Source of the DNA: Endozoicomonas sp. NE40
GTDB lineage: Bacteria > Pseudomonadota > Gammaproteobacteria > Pseudomonadales > Endozoicomonadaceae
Reading direction: 5' to 3'
DNA length: 64,000 nucleotides
Assembly (NCBI RefSeq): GCF_040549045.1
Contig: NZ_JBEWTB010000002.1
Location: forward strand, 1,147,501-1,211,500
The position numbers were made by a program, and so were the translations under genes. The number at the start of each line of letters is the position of its first letter. Position 1 is the first letter of the stretch. The notes beneath the pieces are model-generated. The model was not told the origin of the DNA. It saw only the letters and a list, made by a program, of their open reading frames with translations, and did no database searches. Below are positions 53,598 through 63,615 of this stretch, in pieces.

Positions 53598-54176
53598 TTA
53601 CCTCCCACTGCCACCGGCAGCTATGTTGACACCCAGCTTAATAAACTGTTTGAACCGTTTTTCTCCCTGTTTGCCATCCGGCAGTAATGCCGCCAGAGAG
53701 ATGGCTCCCGCTACCGCATGGCTGTAAAGGTAAGCCGGTGCCGGGCTTTCAGGCGCATTCAGCGGGGTAATGCTACCCCCGCTCCAGAATACCGCCTGCG
53801 ACAGCCAGCCGCAGGCATTATCCAGACCGATTTTTTTCACTTCTATTTCCGCCAGACGCCGATGGGGTTCAGTACTGTCCGTTAACCATTGATAAACCAC
53901 CTGGAGGCTCCGCTGTTGTTCAGCAGGCAACGTCTCCTGCACAGTCTCAACACAACAATATCCCCACCAGATGACTTCCCGGGCAAACAGACTGTGACAT
54001 AAAAACACGACCACATCCTGCCATTGATTTGTGTCGTATAACTGATTAATCAGCTGAACAGGCGACAGGTCAGGGTTAATGGATTTTCTGAAATCCGGCT
54101 CCTGCTGATACCGAACCAGAATATCGGTTGCCTTGAGTTGCGGGATTTTCTTCAACGCTGGTGCAACAATCAGCAT
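53598..54176 (-). CDS. Unknown T6SS-associated protein between vgrG and PAAR
   Basis: A 192-residue, mainly helical protein that I cannot assign. Tryptophan-rich helices (VIWWGYCCVETVQ; GWLSQAVFWSGGSITP) and a Gly-rich end (AAGGSGR). It shares no feature with DUF4123 or DUF1795 adaptors. Position between vgrG and PAAR, with GAGGTAA 5 nt before the ATG and gaps of 8 and 2 bp, suggests an adaptor/chaperone that helps mount PAAR or a cargo on the spike. Confidence 0.7.
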   Translation of the reverse strand: MLIVAPALKKIPQLKATDILVRYQQEPDFRKSINPDLSPVQLINQLYDTNQWQDVVVFLCHSLFAREVIWWGYCCVETVQETLPAEQQRSLQVVYQWLTDSTEPHRRLAEIEVKKIGLDNACGWLSQAVFWSGGSITPLNAPESPAPAYLYSHAVAGAISLAALLPDGKQGEKRFKQFIKLGVNIAAGGSGR

Positions 54177-54184
54177 AAATTACC

Positions 54185-56338
54185 TCAGTTTATTTTGGCG
54201 ATCGCTCCGGACAATTCCACCAATGCCCCGGCCTTTACAGACGTCAGGGCATTGCCATTGATGGTCACCAGAGTGCCTTTCACCTCAGCATTAACCGACC
54301 CTTCCAGAGACGCTGATACCCCCCCTTTGACCTCTGCCATTACCTGAGCATCCGCCTTGACCTCAACACCACTGATCTCAACACCGGCAGGCGAGACTTT
54401 AACAGTGCTGGGACCGCAGCTGATTTCCACAGCCCCGGGAGAAAGGCTGACTTTACTGGCACCTACGGTAAACTCAACAGCGGTTTTGCCCTTGCCGGAA
54501 ATGCTGGCAGCATCCAGAGACATACTCCCGGATGCCTTGCCAGTCATATTTTCCGTGGTCTCCATCTCCAGATTGCCCTGACTGTTGACTGTTGTGGCAC
54601 CCTCAACTTTTAAATCGAAGCTGCCATCGGTCTGCTGCTGATACTTCCCTTTTGTCTGCAAATGGTAGTCAGCATCGGTTTTGGTAGAAAGATTTTTAGT
54701 GACCTCTGTCGACTGTTCACCCTCTACCTTGTGTGTGTCGTTTTCTTTAACCGTCCGCTCCGAAGCTTTTTCTATAAGTGTTTTATCATTGCCTGTCACG
54801 GTTCGCTCAGCATCGTTCTTGACCAGAACCTTCATATCTTTCTGGGCTTGCAGGTACACCAGTTCTTCTTCAGATTTACAGTTAAACCGCAGTTCACTGT
54901 AATGATCAGCCCCCGCACCCGGCAGGGACTTCAACCGCATCCCCTGCTCCATTGCGTTACTATAAGGCTGCTGACGTTTGCCGTTATACACGGTTCCCAC
55001 CACCAGAGGCTGGTCAGGATCGCTGTCGAGAAAACCCACCAGCACTTCATCCCCCACCCTGGGAGTAAACTGGCAACCAAAACTATCTCCCGCCAAAGAC
55101 TGGGCAACCCGAACCCAGCAGGAACTGTTCTGGTCACTTTTACCTTCCCTGTCCCAGTGAAACTGCAGTTTAATACGGTGGTACTTGTCCAGATAAATTT
55201 CCTCGTTATCCGGCCCCGTCACACTGGCGCTCTGTAATCCCGCCATTACCGGTTTGAGCAGACGCTGTCTGGCTTTCCAGGGAGTATCCGCAGGCAGGCA
55301 GCGAAACCGGTTGGTGTATTCCATGGAATGTCCATCTTCAACAGTGGTAAATGTATGAACGATATCACTGAGTAGCCAGCTCACCTGTTCATTGCTATCA
55401 GGGTGGTGATCCAGGTGAAATGTTGTTCCACTGGCAAAGTTAAACAGACTGCTGGCTCCACTCACCTCGCTGAATCCGGTATCAATACCCTGCATCTGCT
55501 GTGCAGAGACCGTATTGCCCGCATTTTTTTCCTGAAACCCGCCCGGGTAAAAATACTGTTGCAGATTCTTATGACGAACACTGCTGAAGGTTGTTTTGGC
55601 TTCGTCAGCCATCACCGGCTCTGCCATCTCAACGTTGTAGTCAGCCGTTACCACCGAGCCAGCACACATGCTGTAAATGTGTTCCCATTCAGTGATGGCA
55701 CGTTCCAGCTTATGACTGCCTGCAAAGTATTCGACGCTGCTTTCACCGCAGTCTCCAAACAACCGGTTATTCTCCCCAATCACCAGTGTGTGTTGTTTCT
55801 GCTGCTGACGAAAAAAATAGTACCAGCCCTGGGCATTGATCAGCCGCTGGATAAAGCCCCAGTCGGTTTCATTAAACTGCACACAGTATTCACGCCGCTG
55901 GTCGTTAGAACCATTCAGTTCCAGATAGCTATGAAAACCATGTTCACGGGCGATGGTTGTAATGATCTCGCTGGTTTTCTGCTGCTGAAATACCCGACAG
56001 TTCTTTCGCTGGGATAAAAACCATGACCAGGGGGCTGCTACCAGTTCATATTGCAGATAATCCCGGCTGGACAACCTGCCAACCTGACGCACCTCTACAC
56101 AGAAACCGTGAAAGAAACGTTCCCGTCGTCGTTCGGAATCCTGCAATGGCTGATAACAAAAAGAAATCGTCTGCCCCAGCAGGTCACGCTCATCCACATC
56201 CCGCGCCAGCACCAAAGCCCTGTGTTCAAACAGCTCATCCAGCCGCTCACTACTGGTTAGCCGGGAAACTATGAGTTCATTACCATTTTCCGTTGTGGCC
56301 ACCAGCGGTCGTGATTCAGGGGTTATTTTTTCTGCCAC
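54185..56338 (-). CDS. vgrG: T6SS spike protein VgrG (TssI)
   Basis: A 717-residue trimeric spike protein. The gp27-like N-terminal half (LTSSERLDELFEHRALVLARDVDERDLLG) is followed by a gp5-like OB domain (CWVRVAQSLAGDSFGCQFTPRVGDEVLVGFLDSDPDQPLVVGTVYNG) and a beta-helix needle with VE.TK.N.S.E repeats. It ends in the plain needle (LVELSGAIAKIN) with no C-terminal effector domain. Start GTG at 56338 with CAGGAG 7 nt upstream. Confidence 0.97.
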   Translation of the reverse strand: MAEKITPESRPLVATTENGNELIVSRLTSSERLDELFEHRALVLARDVDERDLLGQTISFCYQPLQDSERRRERFFHGFCVEVRQVGRLSSRDYLQYELVAAPWSWFLSQRKNCRVFQQQKTSEIITTIAREHGFHSYLELNGSNDQRREYCVQFNETDWGFIQRLINAQGWYYFFRQQQKQHTLVIGENNRLFGDCGESSVEYFAGSHKLERAITEWEHIYSMCAGSVVTADYNVEMAEPVMADEAKTTFSSVRHKNLQQYFYPGGFQEKNAGNTVSAQQMQGIDTGFSEVSGASSLFNFASGTTFHLDHHPDSNEQVSWLLSDIVHTFTTVEDGHSMEYTNRFRCLPADTPWKARQRLLKPVMAGLQSASVTGPDNEEIYLDKYHRIKLQFHWDREGKSDQNSSCWVRVAQSLAGDSFGCQFTPRVGDEVLVGFLDSDPDQPLVVGTVYNGKRQQPYSNAMEQGMRLKSLPGAGADHYSELRFNCKSEEELVYLQAQKDMKVLVKNDAERTVTGNDKTLIEKASERTVKENDTHKVEGEQSTEVTKNLSTKTDADYHLQTKGKYQQQTDGSFDLKVEGATTVNSQGNLEMETTENMTGKASGSMSLDAASISGKGKTAVEFTVGASKVSLSPGAVEISCGPSTVKVSPAGVEISGVEVKADAQVMAEVKGGVSASLEGSVNAEVKGTLVTINGNALTSVKAGALVELSGAIAKIN

Positions 56339-56408
56339 TGTTGACTCCTGTTCTATTTCTTAACGGTAATGCTTCTGTAGGTTAGGTCGAGATTGAGCGG
56401 TTCACTAA

Positions 56409-59024
56409 TCACTGAACATTGAATTCCAGCCGATGGTTCTCCAGACCAATACGAACCTGTGTAATACTTTCTCCTTTCGCCAGCCGACTCAGGCACTCTT
56501 CTGCCAGTACAGGCATCAAACGACGGTTGACCTGTTGTTCAATCGCTCTGGCTCCTGTCTGTGGGCTGTCATTCCATGCCACAAGCTGTTCAATCACGGC
56601 GTCGTCAACAATCAGCGAGGCACCATAACGGGCTTCCAGGTTTTTCTCCATTCGACGCATTACTAAACGACAGATTTTAGCCATATCAGTGTCGTTCAGT
56701 GGCAGAAAGGGAATCAGGGTAAGCCGCCCAAGGAAAGCGGGTTTGAAAAAGTGCAACAGTTCATCATTGATCACAGCAACAATATCCGCTCTGTCCGGTA
56801 TTCCTTTCTCCTCATGCTCAAACTCTTCGACCAGGTCACAGATAGCCGCATCTGCAGCATTCGACGTCATAATGATAATGGTCTGACGAAAGTCCACTTC
56901 TCGCCCTTCACTGTCAGCTATACGTCCCTTATCAAATATCTGGTAAAAAATATCGTGTACACCCGGATGAGCTTTTTCCATTTCATCCAGCAACAAGACC
57001 GAGTAAGGACTGCGACGAATCGCTTCCGTCAACACACCACCCTCGCCATAACCCACATAGCCTGCCGGCGCACCAAGCAACATGGATACTTTATGTTCTT
57101 CCTTAAACTCCGTCATATTCAGTACAGTCAGATTCTGGTCTCCACCATACAATTCATCCGCCAGAGCCAGACCCGTTTCTGTTTTACCCACTCCTGACGG
57201 GCCACACATTAAAAAAACGCCAATCGGTTTACGTGGGTCAGACAGTCCTGCACGCCCTATCCGTACACTTTTACTGATTTCAGCAATGGCCTGATCCTGC
57301 CCGATTACTCTCTGCCGGAGGCTGTCTTCCAACGTCAGCAGTCGCTGAATTTCATCACTGAGCATGTCTCCAACAGGTATTCCGGTCCAGCCTGATACCA
57401 CCGCTGCCACACTGTCGGCATCCACCCTGGGATACACCATGGGAATCTGCCCCTGCAGTTCCTGCAACTGTTCCTGCATCGTCTCCTGCTTTTTCTTCAG
57501 GGCTTCATTCACTTTTCCAGTCTGCAAATACTGTTCGTCAATTGCCGCTTCCTGAGTCACCAGCTCTTCAACCAGAGCCTGCTCCTTCTGCCACTGTTCC
57601 TTTAGGGTTTCGACTTCCTGAGAGACCTGTTCCAACCGCTCTTTTACGATAGTCACCTGATCCTGCTCCACAAGCCCTGCTGCCTGATCCCGGCTGAGTT
57701 CTGACAATTCTCCCAGCAGGTAGCGTTGCTGTTGCAACACCCCCTGAAGGCGCATAGGAGTCGTATGGCGGGACAGGCTTACCCGTGAGCAGGCCGTATC
57801 CAGCAAACTGATGGCTTTATCGGGCAACTGTCGTTCGGGAAGGTAGCGAATCGAAAGTCTGACGGCGCTGGTCACCGCATCATCGTGAACTCTGGTTCTG
57901 TGATGCTGCTCCAGAGTCGCAGCAACGCTACGCACCATATGAATAGCCGTTTCCTCATCAGGCTCATGGACTTTGACGGGCTGAAAGCGTCGGGCCAGGG
58001 CTGCGTCTTTTTCAAAGAACTTCTTGTATTCTGCCCAGGTGGTCGCCGCAATGGTTCGAAACTCGCCTCGTGCCAGGGCAGGTTTGAGCAGGTTCGCTGC
58101 ATCATTCTGACCTGCTGCCCCTCCGGCACCAATCAACGTGTGCGCCTCGTCAATAAACACAATCACCGGCACGTCTGACTGCTTCACTTCATTGATCAGG
58201 TCTTTCAGGCGATTCTCAAACTCTCCCTTGATACTGGCACCCGCCTGTAACAGCCCAAGGTCAAGATTCAGGATTCGGATGCCTTTCAGATTGTCAGGAA
58301 CATCCTCATTGATCACTTTTTGCGCCAGCCCTTCAACGACTGCCGTTTTTCCTACACCGGCGTCACCCACCAGAATAGGACTGTTTTGACGACGCCTGCA
58401 CAGAATATCTATGATTTGCCGTATTTCCTGATCCCGACCGACAATTTTTCCCCCCGCACTGCTTCCCCCGGTACCAGAAGCTTTATCACTGGCAGCCGCA
58501 GCCGTCATATCGGTCGTGTATTTGCTGAGCGCCGACGCTTTTGGCTCAGCAGCCGTAGTTTCTGGCGCCTCTGCCACCTGAGCCTGTAATGCCTCTCTGG
58601 AAATCTTATGAAGTTCTTCTGTCAGAGGAGTTTCCACCATGGCAAACGAATCATTATCCAGTAACGCCAGTATCAGGTGGTGAACACCAATGGTCTGCTG
58701 GTGAAAGTTGACAGAGGCAATCAACCAGGCATCCTGAATCAGGACAACCGTGTCGTGGGATAAAGCCGGTGTGCCGTCAAAACCACCTGGCTGACGACTT
58801 AAGCGCTGTTCCAGATCGTCAATCATCGTGGTCACTGACAACTTCTGGCTGCTGATTATCTGGTTCATCGCGGCCCCGGGCTCCCGGCACAGCTGCATCA
58901 GCCAATGCTCAATTTCAACCACTTTGTGTTTACGGTTAACGCACAGTGCTGCTGCCGTTTCCAACGCCTGTCTCAACTCTGTTGACAGTCGCCCAATAAG
59001 AGTTTTCAGTTCAAGCTGTTTCAT
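56409..59024 (-). CDS. clpV: T6SS ATPase ClpV (TssH)
   Basis: An 871-residue AAA+ disaggregase that recycles contracted sheath. It has an N-terminal domain (LKTLIGRLSTELRQALETAAALC), first AAA module with Walker A GDAGVGKT (about residue 220), a middle coiled coil (VKERLEQVSQEVETLKEQW), second Walker A GPSGVGKT (about 606), and a C-terminal ClpB-like domain. The ATG at 59024 overlaps the tssG stop (TGATG). Confidence 0.96.
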   Translation of the reverse strand: MKQLELKTLIGRLSTELRQALETAAALCVNRKHKVVEIEHWLMQLCREPGAAMNQIISSQKLSVTTMIDDLEQRLSRQPGGFDGTPALSHDTVVLIQDAWLIASVNFHQQTIGVHHLILALLDNDSFAMVETPLTEELHKISREALQAQVAEAPETTAAEPKASALSKYTTDMTAAAASDKASGTGGSSAGGKIVGRDQEIRQIIDILCRRRQNSPILVGDAGVGKTAVVEGLAQKVINEDVPDNLKGIRILNLDLGLLQAGASIKGEFENRLKDLINEVKQSDVPVIVFIDEAHTLIGAGGAAGQNDAANLLKPALARGEFRTIAATTWAEYKKFFEKDAALARRFQPVKVHEPDEETAIHMVRSVAATLEQHHRTRVHDDAVTSAVRLSIRYLPERQLPDKAISLLDTACSRVSLSRHTTPMRLQGVLQQQRYLLGELSELSRDQAAGLVEQDQVTIVKERLEQVSQEVETLKEQWQKEQALVEELVTQEAAIDEQYLQTGKVNEALKKKQETMQEQLQELQGQIPMVYPRVDADSVAAVVSGWTGIPVGDMLSDEIQRLLTLEDSLRQRVIGQDQAIAEISKSVRIGRAGLSDPRKPIGVFLMCGPSGVGKTETGLALADELYGGDQNLTVLNMTEFKEEHKVSMLLGAPAGYVGYGEGGVLTEAIRRSPYSVLLLDEMEKAHPGVHDIFYQIFDKGRIADSEGREVDFRQTIIIMTSNAADAAICDLVEEFEHEEKGIPDRADIVAVINDELLHFFKPAFLGRLTLIPFLPLNDTDMAKICRLVMRRMEKNLEARYGASLIVDDAVIEQLVAWNDSPQTGARAIEQQVNRRLMPVLAEECLSRLAKGESITQVRIGLENHRLEFNVQ

Positions 59025-60070
59025 CACAGAGGAATCTCTGGTACGAATGATTTGTCCTGCCGTTCAGAGTGTTCTCTGTCCGGCAGCCCGGGATAATCCA
59101 CAACGATGATCTGATCAGGATGTCTCTCAGGTATCAGGCAACTGAGCAAGCCCAGTCTGGCAGTACTGATACAGGGCCTGCTATTAAGTGTGGGCGAGGC
59201 AAGACAGCGTTTGGAACATTCAATCTGAAGGCGAAAGCGGGCTGCACCGGAAAAGTAAAGGGCACACATTTCCAGCATGGCAGGGGCTAATGAAAGGTCA
59301 GAAGTGATCGCTGTATATTCATCAGGATTTCTGGCCAGAATCACCACGTTGAGCCTGGTGTGCAACAGATAACAGCTGCGCCCTACCACCGCGTTTCGCC
59401 CAAGATGCCCTACACACCGGGTTTTATGGTCGACTCGACAGCGCATCCGGGTCAGGCACTCGGGAGCCAGCAGCAGGCGCACCAGAGGGGGGGCTTCCAG
59501 ACGAATAGCGATTGAGAAATAGTCCTGAAGAATGCCACTCAACAGCACCAGACTGGTCGTTGTTCTGTGCAGAACCTGGGTGTATCGCACCAGATTATCC
59601 GGTGGTATCCATTGGGTGGGAATCGGCATGCCCAGCAACGTCAGTACTGTTTTATCCAGCAATCCACCTCTCTGGTAACGCTCTTCATAGCGCACAGACA
59701 GGCTGGAGCGATTAGCAACCATCGACGTCAGTTTCAGTGACCGGTGATTAAAGACAGTAAACAGGGCATGCAGGTCATCGTCGTCCCGAACCAGCCGCTG
59801 CTTCTGCTCCAGATCCTGATAAACATATGGCAGAACACCGTTGTAGCCAGTTAGCGATGGACAGGTGACTTTTATACGCCAGCCCCTGCGGGTACGCAGA
59901 ATGTTGCTGATTTCCGCAGAGGCATAGCCATAAACCGGGTCACTGACCGCCCGAAATGCACCGCCGGTTATTTCGATGATCCTTATCGCCTGGGCAAACT
60001 GCCAGCGCCAGGGCTGCTGCTGCAGGCTGTCGCTCAACGATTGATCTGATAACCATGTCGGCGTGTACAT
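59024..60070 (-). CDS. tssG: T6SS baseplate protein TssG
   Basis: A 348-residue baseplate wedge protein (VasB/ImpH). The N-terminus LQQQPWRWQFAQAIRIIE fits the family 'epwrFdFfqalRlLe', followed by SAEISNIL and the LTGYNGVLPYVYQDL segment ('l.G..GpLP..y'). GGAG is about 11 nt before the ATG; overlaps tssF by 37 bp, supporting coupled translation. Confidence 0.93.
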   Translation of the reverse strand: MYTPTWLSDQSLSDSLQQQPWRWQFAQAIRIIEITGGAFRAVSDPVYGYASAEISNILRTRRGWRIKVTCPSLTGYNGVLPYVYQDLEQKQRLVRDDDDLHALFTVFNHRSLKLTSMVANRSSLSVRYEERYQRGGLLDKTVLTLLGMPIPTQWIPPDNLVRYTQVLHRTTTSLVLLSGILQDYFSIAIRLEAPPLVRLLLAPECLTRMRCRVDHKTRCVGHLGRNAVVGRSCYLLHTRLNVVILARNPDEYTAITSDLSLAPAMLEMCALYFSGAARFRLQIECSKRCLASPTLNSRPCISTARLGLLSCLIPERHPDQIIVVDYPGLPDREHSERQDKSFVPEIPL

Positions 60071-61824
60071 CGCATATAGTCTCCGGAATCGCCTTTGAGA
60101 CGAATGACCACTTCGATAAAACTGTGATAGCCAGCGTAACCCGCCACCAGAAAGTCAATCAGGTTCACGAACATCATGATGCTGACCTGTTTGAGCCTTG
60201 CGGGATCCAGCTCAATGATTAGCTCAACGCCCTGGGTAAAACACTGATGTCCGCCAATACGCAATGGAGCCACCAGGGGACGAGGCTGCATTTGCACCAG
60301 GGAATCAAGCCAGGCAGTACTGACCGAGTTGTTGCGCAGGCAATACACGTACATCAGCGTGCGAAAATTACTGGCAGGGTCACGGCCCTGTAATACCGAG
60401 GTAAAAGCGCCTTTCAGGTGTACGAGCAGGTTCAGACGATTCTTAATATTATGCTTACGTCGTATTCTTGCCGTTGGTCGCATCATCATTTCAGCGTCCG
60501 TTGGCAGTGCAATACTGTCAAGGCATTCCAGCCGGGGATTATCAGGTAACTCCAGAGCCTGCATCCCGTTGTTGCAGACCAGATGCGGTGACAGCACCAT
60601 TGTCTGGTTTTTATTCATCTGAAGGTTCGGAAAAACGACCGACAGCTGTCCACATACATCAGTATCGGTTTCAGGCGGGTGGTAAAGCCAGAACCGGTCG
60701 TGACCTGTATCGTTGTGCTTCAGACCATACATTGGCGGCAGTACTTCTGGTTGCTCACCGGTAATGTCGAGCACCTTCTGAACCGACTGTACTTCCAGAG
60801 TGTTGACAGAATGAGTATCGGGAACCAGCTGGTAACTGAGCTGTCGGTGATCAACAACCACAGGTTCTGCAATATGCTCAAACAGGTTAATAACAGGCGC
60901 ACAGCCCAGGCTGTAACGAATACCGTCAAGGGCTGACACCTGCTCATCAGCAATATCTTCCAGAAACACCAGCAGAGTAACCCGCTGACAGGAAAACTGC
61001 CGCAAAGCATTGCCAATATCCAGCAAACGAAAACCGAAAAATAACTCTGGCCAGGCAAACAGCTCCAGCATCATCTGATAATCAAGGAAGGTACTGTTTT
61101 CATGGGTTATCATGGAATCCCTTTCGGTAAACCCTACCGCTGCGAATTGTCCCATAGACAGAACAACCTGCTGTTCCTTGTCATTGACCAGAACCATCTG
61201 ACAGCGATGCCGGGAAAGGTAGTCGTACATCTGAGCCTGATGCCGGGCCAGCCCCTGAAAGTGAATACTGATTTCTGAGAAGGGTGCCAGATCAGAAAAA
61301 CTGCGTGAGTCATCCAGCATACTCAGCTCCAGTTTCAATAAGGCGGTTGATGATTCAGGATAATCAATGCCTGAAAAGGTAAACGGCCTTAATTCAAACT
61401 GGCTTTCCGTGATATCAAAGGGACACAGTTGCAATTCCCGTGTAGTTTGAAACCGGCAGAATTGATCTTCATTGATATAAGCCCTGAAACGGGTACCTGG
61501 AGGCAACGCTGCCACCTGCGACTGGCCACTGGAAGGTGCAATCCGGATCATGCTGGTTGAAGGCAGGGACTGCAGGCACATGGGAAAAACAATATTCAGC
61601 AGACTGTTGGAAAGCTGGGTTGACCCCTCCGCAAGCTGCCGAGACAACCGGGCATTAATCAGGGCGAAAGATTCCAGCAGCCGCGCGACATGAGGATCAG
61701 ACACCGAGTTGTAGCTAACCCCCAGGTGACTGGCCAGCTGAGGGTGTTCCTCTGCAAATGCCCTCGCTTCAGTGTACAGAAAGCTCAGCTCTCGCTCGTA
61801 CCAGGACATCAGGGTGTTAGGCAA
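60034..61824 (-). CDS. tssF: T6SS baseplate protein TssF
   Basis: A 596-residue baseplate protein (VasA/ImpG). The N-terminal MSWYERELSFLYTEARAFAEEHPQLASHLG is diagnostic, followed by DPHVARLLESFALINARLSRQL. The best start is TTG at 61824 because GGAG sits 7 nt upstream; the ATG at 61809 has no ribosome binding site. Confidence 0.94.
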   Translation of the reverse strand: MPNTLMSWYERELSFLYTEARAFAEEHPQLASHLGVSYNSVSDPHVARLLESFALINARLSRQLAEGSTQLSNSLLNIVFPMCLQSLPSTSMIRIAPSSGQSQVAALPPGTRFRAYINEDQFCRFQTTRELQLCPFDITESQFELRPFTFSGIDYPESSTALLKLELSMLDDSRSFSDLAPFSEISIHFQGLARHQAQMYDYLSRHRCQMVLVNDKEQQVVLSMGQFAAVGFTERDSMITHENSTFLDYQMMLELFAWPELFFGFRLLDIGNALRQFSCQRVTLLVFLEDIADEQVSALDGIRYSLGCAPVINLFEHIAEPVVVDHRQLSYQLVPDTHSVNTLEVQSVQKVLDITGEQPEVLPPMYGLKHNDTGHDRFWLYHPPETDTDVCGQLSVVFPNLQMNKNQTMVLSPHLVCNNGMQALELPDNPRLECLDSIALPTDAEMMMRPTARIRRKHNIKNRLNLLVHLKGAFTSVLQGRDPASNFRTLMYVYCLRNNSVSTAWLDSLVQMQPRPLVAPLRIGGHQCFTQGVELIIELDPARLKQVSIMMFVNLIDFLVAGYAGYHSFIEVVIRLKGDSGDYMRCTRRHGYQINR

Positions 61825-62251
61825 AGCGATTCTCCTCTATATCCAGATGGCTGCTGGTGAGATTAAGGACCGAATCAAATACGACAGGAATCATTTGTTG
61901 TTTCTCACTCTGCAGTACACCCTCAATGCGAATAGACAGGCGATTTCCCCGTTCCCTGACTCTGTCTACTTCGACCAGAACTTCCTGCAGCCGGGGTTCG
62001 TAATAAAAGAGCATTTTCTCGATTTCCCGACATAAACGATTGTCCTGAAAATCACTATGCCCAAGATTTCTGGTAGACAGTCCATAACCGTAAAGCGAAT
62101 GACATGACAATATTTCAGATTTTGCAGTTTCCCGGCTTTGCCTTGTTTCAAGCAGGTATCGGATATTGCGCCGCACCGAATGCTTCAGGTCTTCCATATT
62201 ATCACCAGACGGAGCTTCCTTAAGAAAAGCAGCCAGCAGGTCTACATTCAT
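61817..62251 (-). CDS. tssE: T6SS baseplate protein TssE (gp25-like)
   Basis: A 144-residue gp25/lysozyme-like baseplate protein. Family motifs: SVRRNIRYLLETR, SLYGYGLSTRNLGHSDF, and EPRLQEVLVEV, with the (R)L.IRIEG strand near the end. ATG 62251 with AGGGG about 9 nt upstream is preferred to the GTG at 62260 that overlaps the previous stop. Confidence 0.93.
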   Translation of the reverse strand: MNVDLLAAFLKEAPSGDNMEDLKHSVRRNIRYLLETRQSRETAKSEILSCHSLYGYGLSTRNLGHSDFQDNRLCREIEKMLFYYEPRLQEVLVEVDRVRERGNRLSIRIEGVLQSEKQQMIPVVFDSVLNLTSSHLDIEENRFA

Positions 62252-62256
62252 GACGT

Positions 62257-63615
62257 TCACCCCTGGAACCTGGCAGCTGTTCTGGCTGCATGAATGGCAG
62301 CCAGTTCACTGGCGTCAGTTTTCAGGACGATATGAGTGTTGATCGCATCAAACTGATACTGTGGCTGCAGCTCAACCTGACAATGATAAATGCCCAGGCT
62401 GGCATCGCCTGAAATCGTTGCTGATGCATGCCTCAGAGGGTAGCGGGCCAGTATAGGCGCGTCAGCATAGTCGACATTGGACACATACCCCTGCAACCAG
62501 TCATTTAAGTCCTTTTCACAGGCTTCTGCACTCTGGTAACTACCAATACGTTCCCTGATTAATACTTTCAGATAGTGTCCAAAACGACACCCAATCAGTG
62601 TCGTCTGAATCATGCTGAGAACTCTCCAGTCATCGTTGTCCACTGGAGGCATAAAGACAGAGCGGTTGTTAAAAAAAGCCAGTTCCTGAGTCAGGTAGCA
62701 GGTTGCCAGGGGAATAAAGCCCTGTTCACTGTAAAACTCCTCAAGGCTGTCTGTAAGGCGTATCCGGGCTGCCTGCGGTAAACCGGTACGAGAGCCAATC
62801 ATAGCCCCGCCGAATTCCGATTCCCTGAGAAAACCGAACCAGCGAATGCGATTAAACTCCTTCATCACATTTCCGGCAAATGCAAAGGCGCTACTGCCCC
62901 ACAGGTGATCACCTCCCTTATCGCCAACTGAGTATTCATTAAAGTGAATGCGGTGATAGCAGGCCTGCCAGGGAGTCCGAAGCAGCTGTTCAGGCAGGGT
63001 CAGTCCCAGAAACCGGCTGACACCCTGTGTACGCAGATGCCGCCAGCCCACAAAGTCATTGCTGTCAAGAATACGTTTGACCCGGGCCAGGTCAGACCAG
63101 ACGTTAATATCATCAGTTCCCAGAAAATTCCGGGCAACGGGCAGGATTACCGGACACAGGGCGTGCTGACCCAGCTCACCTAGCAGTTGCAGCAGGTAAA
63201 AATCATCTGAACCGCTGATTTCATCCATTTCGGATGAAACCGGATGATCCACCAGCAGCAAACCAAATGGCTGCCCTCCCAGAGTATTCAGTTCCTGCTC
63301 ACAGATCAGGCGGTGCAGAACAGACGAGCGGATACTGACACCCTGATCAAGATCATTTGCCAGTTCTTCCCAGCTGAGATCCAGAATCCTGACATGTAAC
63401 AGCTTTCCCACCTGATAAGCAGGAACCGCCTCCAGCATAAACCACAGACCTCTCCACAGAGCTTCCAACCGCTTGTAGGCAGGATGCTGAATGATTACAT
63501 TGAGCTGTAGCGTAACCATTTCATCAATACCGGCCACCAGCTTCTGAATCAGTGCTTCAGCCTGCGACAGTCGTTTTTGTTCTGGTGAAAACAGACTCAT
63601 ACGTCCTGCCCTCAC
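62257..63615 (-). CDS. TssC-like sheath-family protein, second copy (ImpD/EvpB family)
   Basis: A 452-residue protein of the TssC/VipB (DUF877) family placed directly after tssC. It shows VAGIDEMVTLQLNVIIQHPAYKRLEALWRGLWFML, FGLLLVDHPV, WGSSAFAFAGNVMKEFNRIRWFGFLRE and FGHYLKVLIRERIGSY, all family features. The start is GTG at 63615 overlapping the tssC stop, with GGAGGAGG upstream, or ATG 63600. Paired TssC-like genes occur in some T6SS clusters; this one is more divergent in its C-terminal part and may have a special sheath or baseplate role. Confidence 0.88.
   Translation of the reverse strand: MRAGRMSLFSPEQKRLSQAEALIQKLVAGIDEMVTLQLNVIIQHPAYKRLEALWRGLWFMLEAVPAYQVGKLLHVRILDLSWEELANDLDQGVSIRSSVLHRLICEQELNTLGGQPFGLLLVDHPVSSEMDEISGSDDFYLLQLLGELGQHALCPVILPVARNFLGTDDINVWSDLARVKRILDSNDFVGWRHLRTQGVSRFLGLTLPEQLLRTPWQACYHRIHFNEYSVGDKGGDHLWGSSAFAFAGNVMKEFNRIRWFGFLRESEFGGAMIGSRTGLPQAARIRLTDSLEEFYSEQGFIPLATCYLTQELAFFNNRSVFMPPVDNDDWRVLSMIQTTLIGCRFGHYLKVLIRERIGSYQSAEACEKDLNDWLQGYVSNVDYADAPILARYPLRHASATISGDASLGIYHCQVELQPQYQFDAINTHIVLKTDASELAAIHAARTAARFQG

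Noticed and set aside
56377..56387. GTAGGTTAGGT between vgrG and clpV as a third REP copy
   Set aside because: Only one imperfect arm; no matching second arm nearby.
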